From Verrucomicrobiia bacterium (GTDB lineage: Bacteria > Verrucomicrobiota > Verrucomicrobiia > Opitutales > Opitutaceae), in contig WYBX01000001.1 in assembly GCA_011525695.1 (NCBI GenBank), positions 1 through 62,029 on the forward strand: DNA of 62,029 nucleotides, written 5' to 3'. Below are positions 40,416 to 48,907 of this stretch, in pieces. Position 1 is the first letter of the stretch. Each line of letters opens with the position of its first letter. Both the position numbers and the translations under genes were made by a program. The notes under the pieces are model-generated. The model saw nothing but the letters and a program-made list of their open reading frames with translations. It did not search any database and was not told the DNA's origin.

Positions 40416-41435
40416 TTAGTCTGCTGCCGGAATGGATCGGGCAAACATCGCGTCCCAGCGTGCGAACTCCCCGGCCTGGCCGGCTTCCACCCCGGCAATG
40501 GCCTCGGCGGGTGCGGGAGCGAGCCCGGCGATATGCAGGCACGCGCCGACCGCGAGCCGGTACTCGATCGAGCGGGGATTGTCCCAGACGCGCGGCAGGT
40601 AACGCCGGCACCAGTCCCGGGTCGCGCCGCTGCCCGGCGCCAGCAACTCCCGCTGCCAGCGCCGCACGAGTCGGCACGAATTCTCCTCGTCGCGCAACTT
40701 GCGGCCCGGCGAGGCGCTGACGTGATGCCGGATGCAGCTGCGCAGGGCCACCGCGTTGATTCGGCCGTGTGCCCGGGCACGAAAGCAGAGGTCGATGTCC
40801 TCGCCTCCGTTGATGAAACCCTCGTCGAATCCTCCCAGTTCCTCCCACAGCCGGCGGGCGACGAGGAGGCAGGCGGCGGTGACGGCCGGCACGCGGCGCA
40901 CGGGCCTCAGCCAGCGGAGGAGCAGGGGCGGGAGTCGGCGGACATGGACGGGTTTGCCCGTATGGGTGACCGTGATGCCCGCGTGGTCGACGCAGCCGGT
41001 GGCGACGTCGCGCTGGACATTACCGATCAGGCCGGCGCGACGGCCGAGCCGGCGATGGGCGCGGAGCATCGGAGGGAGCCAGCCGGGCAGCAGGATCAGA
41101 TCGCTGTTCAACAGGAGCAGCAACTCGCCCCGGGCGGCGCGAACCGCGCGGTTGTTCGTGATCGCGTAGCCCAGGTTTCGCTCGTTGAGCAGCACGCGAA
41201 TCGGCGGCGTCCCGCCGCCGGTCGGGGACAGGCCGGCCAGCCACTCGCGGGTGCCATCGGTGCTGCCGTCATCGATCAGGATGATCTCCGGCGTGAGCCC
41301 GGGCGGGAGCGTGACCTGCAGGCTGGCCAGCATCGCCTGGGTCAGAGCCAGGCAGTTGTAGAGCGGCACCACCACGCTGAGGAGCGGGGGGGCGGAAGTG
41401 GAGACGGACGAGGTGACGGGCTGGGGACGAGGCAT
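40416..41435 (-). CDS. GT2-family glycosyltransferase
   Basis: 339 residues from ATG 41435. GT-A opening LLSVVVPLYNCLALTQAM, EIILIDDGSTDGTREWLAGL, NERNLGYAITNNRAV, LLLLLNSDLILLPGW (DxD equivalent NSD), then ACLLVARRLWEELGGFDEGF with INGGEDIDLCFRARAHG. It is a rhamnosyltransferase/WbbL-like architecture with no membrane helix. It lies downstream of rmlA on the same strand and may use dTDP-rhamnose, by inference. Both sides of the gene carry inverted pairs of the same repeat. Confidence 0.87.
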   Translation of the reverse strand: MPRPQPVTSSVSTSAPPLLSVVVPLYNCLALTQAMLASLQVTLPPGLTPEIILIDDGSTDGTREWLAGLSPTGGGTPPIRVLLNERNLGYAITNNRAVRAARGELLLLLNSDLILLPGWLPPMLRAHRRLGRRAGLIGNVQRDVATGCVDHAGITVTHTGKPVHVRRLPPLLLRWLRPVRRVPAVTAACLLVARRLWEELGGFDEGFINGGEDIDLCFRARAHGRINAVALRSCIRHHVSASPGRKLRDEENSCRLVRRWQRELLAPGSGATRDWCRRYLPRVWDNPRSIEYRLAVGACLHIAGLAPAPAEAIAGVEAGQAGEFARWDAMFARSIPAAD

Positions 41436-41513
41436 TCGCCGGCCGCCACTCAATCCCGCACCACCTGCCTCCCTCAATCCATTAATCGCGCCAATCCATT
41501 GAACAAATCCTCG

Positions 41514-41586
41514 TAGGGGCGCAGGCTCGCTGCGCCCGCACGAACGATCGAAACTGGACTCGGGCGCAGCAAGTCTGCGCCCCTAC
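41514..41586. repeat. Family A palindromes, inverted pair (right of GT2 gene)
   Basis: GTAGGGGCGCAGGCTCGCTG at 41514-41533 and, in inverted orientation, CAGCAAGTCTGCGCCCCTAC at 41567-41586. It has the same layout and nearly the same spacing as the pair at 40313-40387, so the GT2 gene is bracketed. Confidence 0.85.
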
Positions 41587-41630
41587 GGATACGTGAAGTC
41601 GTGGGCCCCTGGATCTTCCGATTCCCTCCG

Positions 41631-42524
41631 TCACCGTCCCGCCCCATCTTCCTCCGCGATGCGCCGGAGGTAGGCGGCGTACGACGACTTCCCCAGCCGG
41701 CCGATGCTGGCTTCCAGCCCGGCGCGATCGATCCAGCCCAACCGCCAGGCGATTTCCTCGAGACAGGCGATCTTCAGCCCCTGCCGGTTCTCGATCACCT
41801 GCACGAACTGCGCGGCCTCGAGGAGCGAGTCGTGCGTGCCGGTGTCGAGCCAGGCCGTGCCGCGGCCGAGCACCTCGACGTGGAGCCGGCCGGCCTCGAG
41901 GTACAGCCGGTTGAGGTCGGTGATCTCGAGCTCGCCGCGGGCGGAGGGCTCGAGCCGCCGGGCCAGCGCAACCACGTCGCGATCGTAGAAGTAGATGCCG
42001 GGAATCGCGTAGCTGGATTTCGGATGCGCCGGCTTCTCCTCGAGCGAGAGGACGCGGCCGTCCGGCGCGAATTCGACCACGCCGTAGCTCCGCGGATCGG
42101 CCACGTGATAGCCGAAGATGGTGGCGCCGGTTTCGCGCGCATTCGCGCCCGCGAGCGATTTCACCAGATCATGGCCGTAGAAGAGATTGTCACCGAGCAC
42201 GAGCGCGGCGGGCTCGTCGTGGAGAAAGCCGGCGTCGGCTGCGATGTGAAAGGCCTGGGCCAGCCCCCCGGGGCTTGGCTGCGCGGCGTAGGAGAACCTC
42301 AGCCCGAGCCCGCGGCCGTCGCCCAGCAGCCGCTGGAAGAGCGGCAGGTCCTGCGGCGTGGAGATGATCAGGATGTCGCGGATCCCGGCGAGCATCAGCG
42401 CCGAGAGCGGGTAATAGATCATCGGCTTGTCGTAGACCGGCATCAGCTGCTTGCTCACCGCGATGGTGAGCGGGTAGAGCCGCGAGCCGGAGCCGCCGGC
42501 GAGGATTATCCCTTTACGTTGCAT
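41631..42524 (-). CDS. rmlA: Glucose-1-phosphate thymidylyltransferase
   Basis: 297 residues from ATG 42524. RmlA signature [90 protein letters not shown] and [17 protein letters not shown]. It makes dTDP-glucose, the first step of dTDP-L-rhamnose synthesis. In the operon order reductase-like, rmlB, (pseudogene), rmlA, it is the last pathway gene. No rmlC is present. Confidence 0.96.
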   Translation of the reverse strand: MQRKGIILAGGSGSRLYPLTIAVSKQLMPVYDKPMIYYPLSALMLAGIRDILIISTPQDLPLFQRLLGDGRGLGLRFSYAAQPSPGGLAQAFHIAADAGFLHDEPAALVLGDNLFYGHDLVKSLAGANARETGATIFGYHVADPRSYGVVEFAPDGRVLSLEEKPAHPKSSYAIPGIYFYDRDVVALARRLEPSARGELEITDLNRLYLEAGRLHVEVLGRGTAWLDTGTHDSLLEAAQFVQVIENRQGLKIACLEEIAWRLGWIDRAGLEASIGRLGKSSYAAYLRRIAEEDGAGR

Positions 42525-42570
42525 GCGCGAAGTGCCGGCCGGTGTAAGGTTCAAGGGACAAGGAGTAAGG

Positions 42571-42698
42571 TCAGTTGCCGCCGAGGCTGCGAATCAGGGC
42601 GTAGAGCTTTCCGCCGATCAGTCGGGCGTCGGCCCGGAGCTGATTTGCCCGTTGCGGTGCGATGTATCCTCGAGTTTTTCGAATCCCTGGTACGCCAT
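42571..42698 (-). pseudogene. Remnant of a four-helix-bundle (23S rRNA intervening-sequence-like) protein gene
   Basis: On the minus strand ATG 42698 opens MAYQGFEKLED, the typical start of four-helix-bundle proteins. A different frame ends [20 protein letters not shown] then GGN-stop at 42571, resembling their C-terminal helix. The middle (about 80 residues) is missing and the two ends are out of frame, so the gene is deleted and frameshifted. It lies between rmlB and rmlA. Confidence 0.5.
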
Positions 42699-42743
42699 GC
42701 CGTTGAATTTCTAACCTTACACCTTGAACTTTAAACCTTAAAC

Positions 42744-43856
42744 TCACCGCGTTTTGGGTATGCGCTCCGGCGTTGATCCTGCTGCCAATCCGAGCCTCCC
42801 CCTCGCGTATTTCCTCTCGGTGATCTCCGCGGCCCAGGCGCGATTGGCGAGGTACCAGTCCACCGTCTTCTCCAACCCGCTCTGAAACGACTCGCGGGGC
42901 GCCCAGCCGAGTTCGCGCTGCAATTTCCGGCAGTCGATCGCATAGCGGCGATCGTGGCCCGGCCGATCGGCGACATGGGTGATCCGCGCGGCATACGATT
43001 TTCCATCGGGCCGGGGCGACTTGCGGTCGAGCAGGCCGCAGATCGCCCGTACGATTTCGATGTTCGGCTGCTCGTTCAACCCGCCGATATTGTACGTCTC
43101 CCCCAGCCGGCCCTGCTGCAGGACCAGCCAGACGGCGGCGGCATGATCCTCGACATAGAGCCAGTCCCGCACCTGGCGTCCGTCGCCGTAAACCGGCAGC
43201 GGCCGGCCGTCCAGCGCATTGAGAATGACCAGCGGGATCAGCTTTTCGGGAAAATGATACGGGCCGTAGTTGTTCGAACAGTTCGTCGTCAGGGTGGGCA
43301 GACCGTAGGTGTGCCGGTAGGCCCGGACGAGGTGATCGCTCGCGGCCTTGGACGCGGCATAGGGCGAGTTCGGCGCATAGGGCGTCGTCTCGCTGAAGGC
43401 GGGATCGGCGGGGCCGAGCGTGCCGTAAACCTCGTCGGTCGAAACGTGCAGAAATCGGAAGCGGGCCCGCCGCGGCTCGGGAAGTGCCGACCAGTACCGC
43501 CGGCAGGCATCGAGCAGCCGGAGGGTCCCGACCACATTGGTCTGGATGAAGGGTTCGGGCGAATCGATCGAGCGATCGACGTGGGACTCGGCGGCAAAAT
43601 TGAGGACGGCATCGATCGCATGCTCCTCCAAGAGCCTCGAGACGAGTTCCGGGGCCTCGATCCGTCCGTGGACGAAGACGTAGCGCGGGTCGCCGGCGAG
43701 ATCCGCGAGGTTCGCGGGATTGCCGGCATACGTCAGGGCGTCGAGATTCACCAGTCGTTGGACCGGCGCGGGTCCGCCGGCCGGCCGTTCAGCGAGCCGC
43801 TGTCGGATGAAGTTCGAGCCGATGAAACCGCAGCCGCCAGTGACGAGAAGTTGCAT
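42744..43856 (-). CDS. rmlB: dTDP-glucose 4,6-dehydratase
   Basis: 370 residues. Extended-SDR dehydratase: [50 protein letters not shown] (Thr-Asp-Glu catalytic trio), [20 protein letters not shown] (Tyr-x3-Lys), and [20 protein letters not shown]. It converts dTDP-glucose to dTDP-4-keto-6-deoxyglucose. The C-terminus extends about 20 residues beyond typical RmlB ([20 protein letters not shown]). Confidence 0.95.
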   Translation of the reverse strand: MQLLVTGGCGFIGSNFIRQRLAERPAGGPAPVQRLVNLDALTYAGNPANLADLAGDPRYVFVHGRIEAPELVSRLLEEHAIDAVLNFAAESHVDRSIDSPEPFIQTNVVGTLRLLDACRRYWSALPEPRRARFRFLHVSTDEVYGTLGPADPAFSETTPYAPNSPYAASKAASDHLVRAYRHTYGLPTLTTNCSNNYGPYHFPEKLIPLVILNALDGRPLPVYGDGRQVRDWLYVEDHAAAVWLVLQQGRLGETYNIGGLNEQPNIEIVRAICGLLDRKSPRPDGKSYAARITHVADRPGHDRRYAIDCRKLQRELGWAPRESFQSGLEKTVDWYLANRAWAAEITERKYARGRLGLAAGSTPERIPKTR

Positions 43857-44018
43857 GTTGAATGTTTGAAAGTTGGCAGGTTTGCCGGCCAGACCGGGGC
43901 GGAAGTTGCAGGATGAAAGTGTTCACAAGTTCATGAAGCGGAGCCGAGGGACTGAATCGGGTGAATGTAGCCATGGGCTTCATTAACCTGCCAACCTTCC
44001 ACCTGCCAACCTGTAAAC

Positions 44019-44888
44019 TCACTCGGCGCGCCAGTGGCGGAGGGCGTGGCGGAGGGCTTCGTGGACCTCGGTCAGCGTGATGCCGGTCGCGGCGAGCTTG
44101 GTGGAATCGAGCACGCAGTTCGATCGCGGAGCCTTGGCGGCGGTGCGCATGAACTCCTCCTCGTCCCGGAAGAACGAAAATTCCTTCCTGGATACGCCGC
44201 TGGTGCGGATGAGATCCACGACCTCCCGCGTCGTCACCTGGCCGGGATTGGTGACGTTGTAGACGCCGAACGGCACCCGTTTTTCCCAGCAGGCGAGGGT
44301 GGCGGCGCAGAATTCGTCGAGCTGGGAGATTGAATTCGTCGCCTCGAGCAGCCGGGCGTAGCGCATCAGCTTGGTGAGGTAATTGCGCGGATTGTCGACG
44401 GCGTTGAAGGGAATGCGCAGTCGCCAGAGAAAGACGCCCGGCAGGTCCCGCAGCACCTCCTCGCCCAGCGCCTTGCTGCCGCTGTAAAAGGAGCAGTGAT
44501 TGGTGCGAAAGGTGAAGTTCGGCGTGTCGGTTTCCGTGAACCCGCTGCCGTCCGGCCGCGCGCCGGAATAGATGCAGCCCGACGAGACATGGCCCCAGGG
44601 GACGCGGGCGTCCGCGCAGGCAGCGGCGATCCGGCCGGGGAGCACCGCGTTGCCGAAGAGGCATTCGTGGCGGTGCAACTCGCATGCGTCGACGTTTGGC
44701 TTGCCCGTGTAGCCGGCGGCGTTGATGAGGAACTCGGGCCGGTCGCGTTGCAGGGCTGCGCGAAGCGCGTCCGGGTCGGTATAATCGAGTTCGGACCGGC
44801 GCAGGTTCCGAAAGGGGATGCCTTTGCGGGTCAGGAGCGCCTGGTAGGCCTGACCAACATATCCGGAGCCGCCGAGCAGGTAAATCAT
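44019..44888 (-). CDS. NRS/ER-type 3,5-epimerase/4-reductase (rhamnose pathway, replaces RmlC+RmlD)
   Basis: 289 residues. An SDR that differs from ordinary RmlD: NAAGYTGKPNVDACELH, VSSGCIYSG with Cys105 (RmlD has Asp in its STDYVF), GFTETDTPNF, SFYSGSKALGEEVL (Tyr135, Lys139), NPRNYLTKLMRYARLLEATN, NVTNPGQVTTREVV, and KAPRSNCVLDSTKL. These blocks are those of the plant and fungal bifunctional UDP-4-keto-6-deoxyglucose 3,5-epimerase/4-reductase (UER/RHM C-terminal), in which that Cys takes part in epimerisation. It lies upstream of rmlB and rmlA. If bifunctional, three genes complete nucleotide-rhamnose synthesis without rmlC. A plain reductase is the alternative. Confidence 0.8.
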   Translation of the reverse strand: MIYLLGGSGYVGQAYQALLTRKGIPFRNLRRSELDYTDPDALRAALQRDRPEFLINAAGYTGKPNVDACELHRHECLFGNAVLPGRIAAACADARVPWGHVSSGCIYSGARPDGSGFTETDTPNFTFRTNHCSFYSGSKALGEEVLRDLPGVFLWRLRIPFNAVDNPRNYLTKLMRYARLLEATNSISQLDEFCAATLACWEKRVPFGVYNVTNPGQVTTREVVDLIRTSGVSRKEFSFFRDEEEFMRTAAKAPRSNCVLDSTKLAATGITLTEVHEALRHALRHWRAE

Positions 44889-45281
44889 GGGAAGCGAACA
44901 GTGAAAGGCGCGGGGCTTGGCGGGAACAAGGCCATTCTATGGCACTTTGAGCCGTCCCTGCCGGGCCTGACTCCGGCGTCGGGTCTTCCCGGTGTCGTTC
45001 AGAACGAGCGATTTGGTGGCCGCCGAGCCCGTGAAAACGGGCGGAAATTGACAATTGGTTTGCGGCAGGCGGCTTTTCAAAGTCGTAAAAATCGCGTCAC
45101 AGACCCCTGGTAATTCACAATTTGGGCGGCATATCGGGCGATTTCCGATGGCGGTGGCGCAACAAGGCAGCGAGTTGATGACAGGTTGTTCACAATGGAT
45201 TGGCAACAGGCTGCCGGCCCCATCAGGCGACTGAAAAAAAGGACGGTGTTGCTTATGAGCAAAATGCGAAAGCGGAGCCGC
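44889..45281. other. Intergenic region, rhamnose operon promoter side
   Basis: Nearly 400 bases without a recognised gene or common repeat; somewhat more A+T-rich at 45040-45260. It must hold the promoter for the rhamnose genes (leftward) and the 3' end of the histidine-kinase gene. Two DnaA-box-like 9-mers (TAATTCACA at 45111, TTGTTCACA at 45186) are present without other origin features. Confidence 0.45.
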
Positions 45282-46109
45282 TCAGGTTCCGCTTCCAGCA
45301 TCGGTAGTCGGCAACCGGACGATCAGAGTCGTGCCGCGACCCGGAGCCGATTCGATCATGAGGGTTCCGTCAACCAAGGCGACGCAGTCGCGCATTGCGG
45401 CAAGTCCCAGACCCTCGAGGCGCACAGACGAAGCGGGTGCGGTGGTATCGAAGCCGATCCCATCGTCCTCGACGATGCCCGTGACCTGCGCGGGCATGCG
45501 CTGCAGGATCACGCTGACGGTTCTGGCGCGGGCATGCTTGGCCACATTCCAGATCGCCTCGCAGAGGACGCGATAGAGGATGGTTTCCAGATGGTGCGGG
45601 AGCCTCGAGGCGCCAAGTCGGGCATGGTCGAAACCGATCTCGATGCCCGCGCGGGTGGCCCAGTCATCCAGGAACGTTGCCAGTGCGCGCACCAGCCCCA
45701 GATCGTCAAGCGCGGCCGGACGGAGTCTCAGGGCGATATCGTGGAGCTCGCTGCCGGCTTTTTCGGTGATCGCGAGGAGCGAGTGGATGGCGGGAATCTG
45801 CGGGGCCCCTGCGGGGAGTTCCCTTTCCAACGCCTTCAAGCCGAGGAGGAGGGCGGTGAGATTCTGGCCGACCCGATCGTGGAGTTCGCGCGCAATGCGG
45901 GCCCGTTCCAGTTCCTGTGCAATCGGCACGGCCCGGGAAGCCTCCACCGGTGATGGTCCAGCGCCGTGGCGCTCCATTGCGGTGCGCAGTTTCGGCTTTG
46001 CGGCGACGAGTTTCTGGGATCCCGGGTGTGCGCGCATCGCGCCACCACCCGTGTCAGTCCTGCCCGAATGATCCGAACCTGGCATCAGGAAATTATGGGC
46101 CGGGGACAC
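45282..46109 (-). CDS. Short cytosolic HisKA_3 sensor kinase without a sensor domain
   Basis: 275 residues as drawn; internal ATGs at 46085 and 46037 are possible starts. The phospho-acceptor box is RIARELHDRVGQNLTALLLG, the ATPase has ILYRVLCEAIWNVAKHARAR (N box), VEDDGIGFDTTAP (G1) and LEGLGLAAMRDCVALV (G2). There is no membrane helix or recognisable input domain, and no response-regulator gene is adjacent, so it is an orphan that may be driven by a separate sensor. It is on the same strand and 21 bases after the GT2 gene upstream, possibly co-transcribed. Confidence 0.88.
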   Translation of the reverse strand: MSPAHNFLMPGSDHSGRTDTGGGAMRAHPGSQKLVAAKPKLRTAMERHGAGPSPVEASRAVPIAQELERARIARELHDRVGQNLTALLLGLKALERELPAGAPQIPAIHSLLAITEKAGSELHDIALRLRPAALDDLGLVRALATFLDDWATRAGIEIGFDHARLGASRLPHHLETILYRVLCEAIWNVAKHARARTVSVILQRMPAQVTGIVEDDGIGFDTTAPASSVRLEGLGLAAMRDCVALVDGTLMIESAPGRGTTLIVRLPTTDAGSGT

Positions 46110-46130
46110 ACGCCGGCGCGAGAGAATCCG

Positions 46131-46880
46131 TCACTTCCGCCGGTAGTCGCCGCGGCTGAAGTATTTTTCGAGCCAGACGTACGCGCAGATGAAGAAATAG
46201 CGGCTGCCCATTTCCTTGAGCTTGAGCTTGGCGACCCCGAACCGGCGGTTGCGCCAGGAGATGGGGACGATGGCATAGCTGTAACCGCGCACGATCGCCT
46301 TGAGTGGCAGCTCGACCGTCAGGTTGAAATGCGGCGCGAGGAAGGGGCGGCAGCCATCGATCACGGTCCGGCGATACGCCTTGAAGGCATTGGTCGTGTC
46401 GTTCAGCGGAATCCGAAAACCCACGCGGACGAGAAAGTTGGCGAGCCGGTTCACCGCCAGCTTCAGGCGTGGGTAATCGATGACCTCGCTGCCGGCCATG
46501 AAGCGGCTGCCAAAGGCGCAGTCGTGGCCGGCCTGGAGCAATCGCCAGTACTCCACCGCGTCGGAAGGCGCATCCGAGGCATCCGCCATCATGATCGCGA
46601 CGGCGTCACCGCGGCTGTGGTCGAGCCCCCAGACGACCGCCCGGCCAAATCCGTGGGGTCCTGGGTTCCGGGTCGGTTTCAAAGCCGGGTATTTCAGGGC
46701 CAGTTCCTGGAGGAGGGCCCAAGTGCGATCCTTGCTTCCGTCGTCAACGACCACGATCTCATGCGGCACGCCTGCCGCGGTCAGCGTGGAATCGATGTCC
46801 TGAATCGTGGACGGAAGCGATTCCTCCTCATCCCGCGCGGGGATGATGATCGAGTAGAGCGTCAGCTGAGCGGCGGTCAT
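46131..46880 (-). CDS. GT2-family glycosyltransferase (polyprenyl-phosphate mannosyl/glucosyltransferase-like)
   Basis: 249 residues, DPM1-like: TLYSIIIPARDEEESLPSTI, EIVVVDDGSKDRTWALLQEL, IMMADASDAPSDAVEYWRLL (DxD-like), FGSRFMAGSEVIDYPRLKL, and SWRNRRFGVAKLKLKEMGSR. It lacks C-terminal membrane helices, as in single-domain dolichol/polyprenyl-phosphate mannosyltransferases. It probably feeds GT-C enzymes. It lies between the epimerase gene and the orphan kinase gene. Confidence 0.88.
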   Translation of the reverse strand: MTAAQLTLYSIIIPARDEEESLPSTIQDIDSTLTAAGVPHEIVVVDDGSKDRTWALLQELALKYPALKPTRNPGPHGFGRAVVWGLDHSRGDAVAIMMADASDAPSDAVEYWRLLQAGHDCAFGSRFMAGSEVIDYPRLKLAVNRLANFLVRVGFRIPLNDTTNAFKAYRRTVIDGCRPFLAPHFNLTVELPLKAIVRGYSYAIVPISWRNRRFGVAKLKLKEMGSRYFFICAYVWLEKYFSRGDYRRK

Positions 46881-46935
46881 GAAGCCTCTGCCTTTGCCGG
46901 TTTCATGGGATCATTGCTCCTGGATGGACCCGTCC

Positions 46936-46956
46936 GGGCGCAGCAAGACTGCGCCC
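46936..46956. repeat. Family A palindrome, single copy
   Basis: GGGCGCAG..CTGCGCCC between the GT2 gene and the epimerase gene, the last copy of this family noticed along the window. Confidence 0.7.
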
Positions 46957-47022
46957 CTGCGACGGTCCGGTTTTGATTTGCGGTCCAAGGTGGAAAGCAG
47001 AACCCGACAGCAGGGCGAATTT

Positions 47023-48117
47023 TCACAGCGGGGCGGAAACCTCGAGCCATTCGGGATGAGCGCGGGCATGCGCGGCGATTTCGTCGAGGATCGCAGCCAG
47101 CGGGGTCACGGGTTCCCACTGCCAGAGGCGCCGGGCCCGGCCCGAGTCGAGGACCAGCCAGGGGATGTCGAACCGCCGCGGGGCCGGATCGCCCGCCACG
47201 GCGTGCGGGCCGAGATGCGTGGTGCACCAGTTGCTGAGCTGCTTCAATGACATTGCGGAGGCGGTCCCGCCCGAGAAATTCGCGATCCGATCGCCGGTGG
47301 AGACGGCCGGGGCGGAGAGTTGCCGGATGAGGACCGGGAGCAGGTCGCGCGGGTGCAGGCAGTCGCGCACCTGGTGGCCGGTCCCGTCGAAGCCGATGTA
47401 GCGCAGCGGCCGGCGTCGCAGCCAGGCATTGATCCAATAGGCAAAGATGCCCTGGTCGGCGCGGCCGAACTGGCCGGCACCGGCGAGGACGCCGCAGCGG
47501 TTGATGAAGACCGGCAGCCCGAACGTCTCGCCGTATTCGAGTGCGAGCGCCTCGCTCGCGAGCTTGGTGGCGCCGTAGAGCGAGACCGGAGCCTGGCAGG
47601 AAAAACCCTCGTCCACGCCCGCTGGACCGACGCCTGCCGGAAACCCGGGCGCGGGTTGCGCCGTTCCGGAGGTCGGGCCGAAACGCGGCCGAAACGCCTC
47701 GGCGTGGACTTCCATCGGCAGGCTCGCCAGCGCGGGAATCGAGTAGACGCGGCTGGTGCTGAGCAGGATGAGCCCCGCGCGGTGCGCCTTGCAGTATTCG
47801 AGCAGGTTGATGGTGCCGGCGAGATTGTGTTCGACCAGCTGGCGCGACGTGGTGGCTCCATCGACGCCGGCGAGCACACTCGGATTGGCAGCGGCATCAA
47901 TCACCCAGTCGACGGGTGGCAGCGACTCGAGATCGGCTGCGCTCCGGATGTCGCCATGCACGAGTCGGATGCCCCGGCGCTTCAGATCCGCCCGGTTGGT
48001 CTCGCTGCCCGGCCGGATGAAATTGTCGATTCCGACCAGATCGTGTCCCGCCTCGGCCAGCCCGCGGGCAAGGGTGCTGCCGACGAACCCGCAGATCCCG
48101 GTGAGCAAAATGCGCAT
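47023..48117 (-). CDS. NAD-dependent epimerase, CDP-paratose 2-epimerase-like
   Basis: 364 residues from ATG 48117. Extended SDR: MRILLTGICGFVGSTLARGL, VDWVIDAAANPSVLAGVDG, LILLSTSRVYSI, and SLYGATKLASEALALEYGE (Tyr-x3-Lys). The AAANPSVLAG and STSRVYS blocks are those of CDP-paratose 2-epimerase (tyvelose pathway), though the nucleotide sugar is unproved. A Pro/Gly/Ala-rich insertion (TSGTAQPAPGFPAGVGPAGV) lies ahead of the catalytic Tyr. It is divergent from the methyltransferase at 48215 (97-base gap). Confidence 0.82.
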   Translation of the reverse strand: MRILLTGICGFVGSTLARGLAEAGHDLVGIDNFIRPGSETNRADLKRRGIRLVHGDIRSAADLESLPPVDWVIDAAANPSVLAGVDGATTSRQLVEHNLAGTINLLEYCKAHRAGLILLSTSRVYSIPALASLPMEVHAEAFRPRFGPTSGTAQPAPGFPAGVGPAGVDEGFSCQAPVSLYGATKLASEALALEYGETFGLPVFINRCGVLAGAGQFGRADQGIFAYWINAWLRRRPLRYIGFDGTGHQVRDCLHPRDLLPVLIRQLSAPAVSTGDRIANFSGGTASAMSLKQLSNWCTTHLGPHAVAGDPAPRRFDIPWLVLDSGRARRLWQWEPVTPLAAILDEIAAHARAHPEWLEVSAPL

Positions 48118-48214
48118 GGAATGACAGGGTGCGGAAAAACCCCGGAGGCGGGAAGCGAGAATTTTCCGATCGCCCTTTGACAAACCCCGTGTCGCCGCCA
48201 AGAAGTCCGCGGCA

Positions 48215-48907
48215 ATGACCCCGGCGCCGCGGAGCAATTACAAGGCGGTCTGGAATACCCTTTCCCAGACCCAGGAGAGCGCGATCCTGCATGTCTGCGG
48301 CTACGTGGATGAGCTGCGGTTCTGCAATGATGCGGAGGATACGCTGGGCCTGCTGCGGGGCACTATCGGACTGCGGGCCGATGACGTGGTCCTCGAGATT
48401 GGCTGCGGGGTTGGCCGGCTCGGCCGGGTGATGGCACCCTTCGTGAAGGAGTGGATCGGCTGCGACGTGTCGTCCAACATGCTGCGCCATGCGCAGCGGC
48501 GGTTGCTGGGACTCGCGAACACCCGCCTGGTGGAGATTTCCGGCTACGACCTGCGGCCCATCCCGGACAGTTCCGTCGACGCGGTCTACTGCACGGCTGT
48601 GTTCATGCATCTGGAGGAATGGGATCGCTATTCCTACGTGCTCGAGGCGATGCGGATGCTGAAGCCGGGAGGCCGGTTCTATTGTGACAATGCCGATCTC
48701 GAGTCGGAACAAGGCTGGAGGATGTTCGAGGAGGGCCGCCGATTCAGGCCCGACGAGCGCCCGCCGCAGATTTCCAAATGTTCCACGGTGCCCGAAATCG
48801 AAACCTTCCTGAAGCGTGCCGGATTCAAGGATGTGCGGGTGGAGCGCCGGCAAAACCTGTGGGTCTACGGCTGGGCTGTGAAGCCGGAGCAGCCGTCATC
48901 GCCGTGA
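48215..48907 (+). CDS. Class I SAM-dependent methyltransferase
   Basis: 230 residues. SAM motif I VVLEIGCGVGRLGRVMAPFV, then IGCDVSSNMLRHAQRRL, VDAVYCTAVFMHLEEWDRYS and MLKPGGRFYCDNADL. It is typical of small-molecule or sugar methyltransferases; the substrate is unknown. Its TGA stop overlaps the GTG start of the next gene (GTGA), so they are coupled. Confidence 0.87.
   Translation: MTPAPRSNYKAVWNTLSQTQESAILHVCGYVDELRFCNDAEDTLGLLRGTIGLRADDVVLEIGCGVGRLGRVMAPFVKEWIGCDVSSNMLRHAQRRLLGLANTRLVEISGYDLRPIPDSSVDAVYCTAVFMHLEEWDRYSYVLEAMRMLKPGGRFYCDNADLESEQGWRMFEEGRRFRPDERPPQISKCSTVPEIETFLKRAGFKDVRVERRQNLWVYGWAVKPEQPSSP

Noticed and set aside
45111..45194. Two DnaA-box-like 9-mers suggesting an origin
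   Set aside because: Only two imperfect boxes, no A+T-rich unwinding element of note and no dnaA or dnaN nearby.
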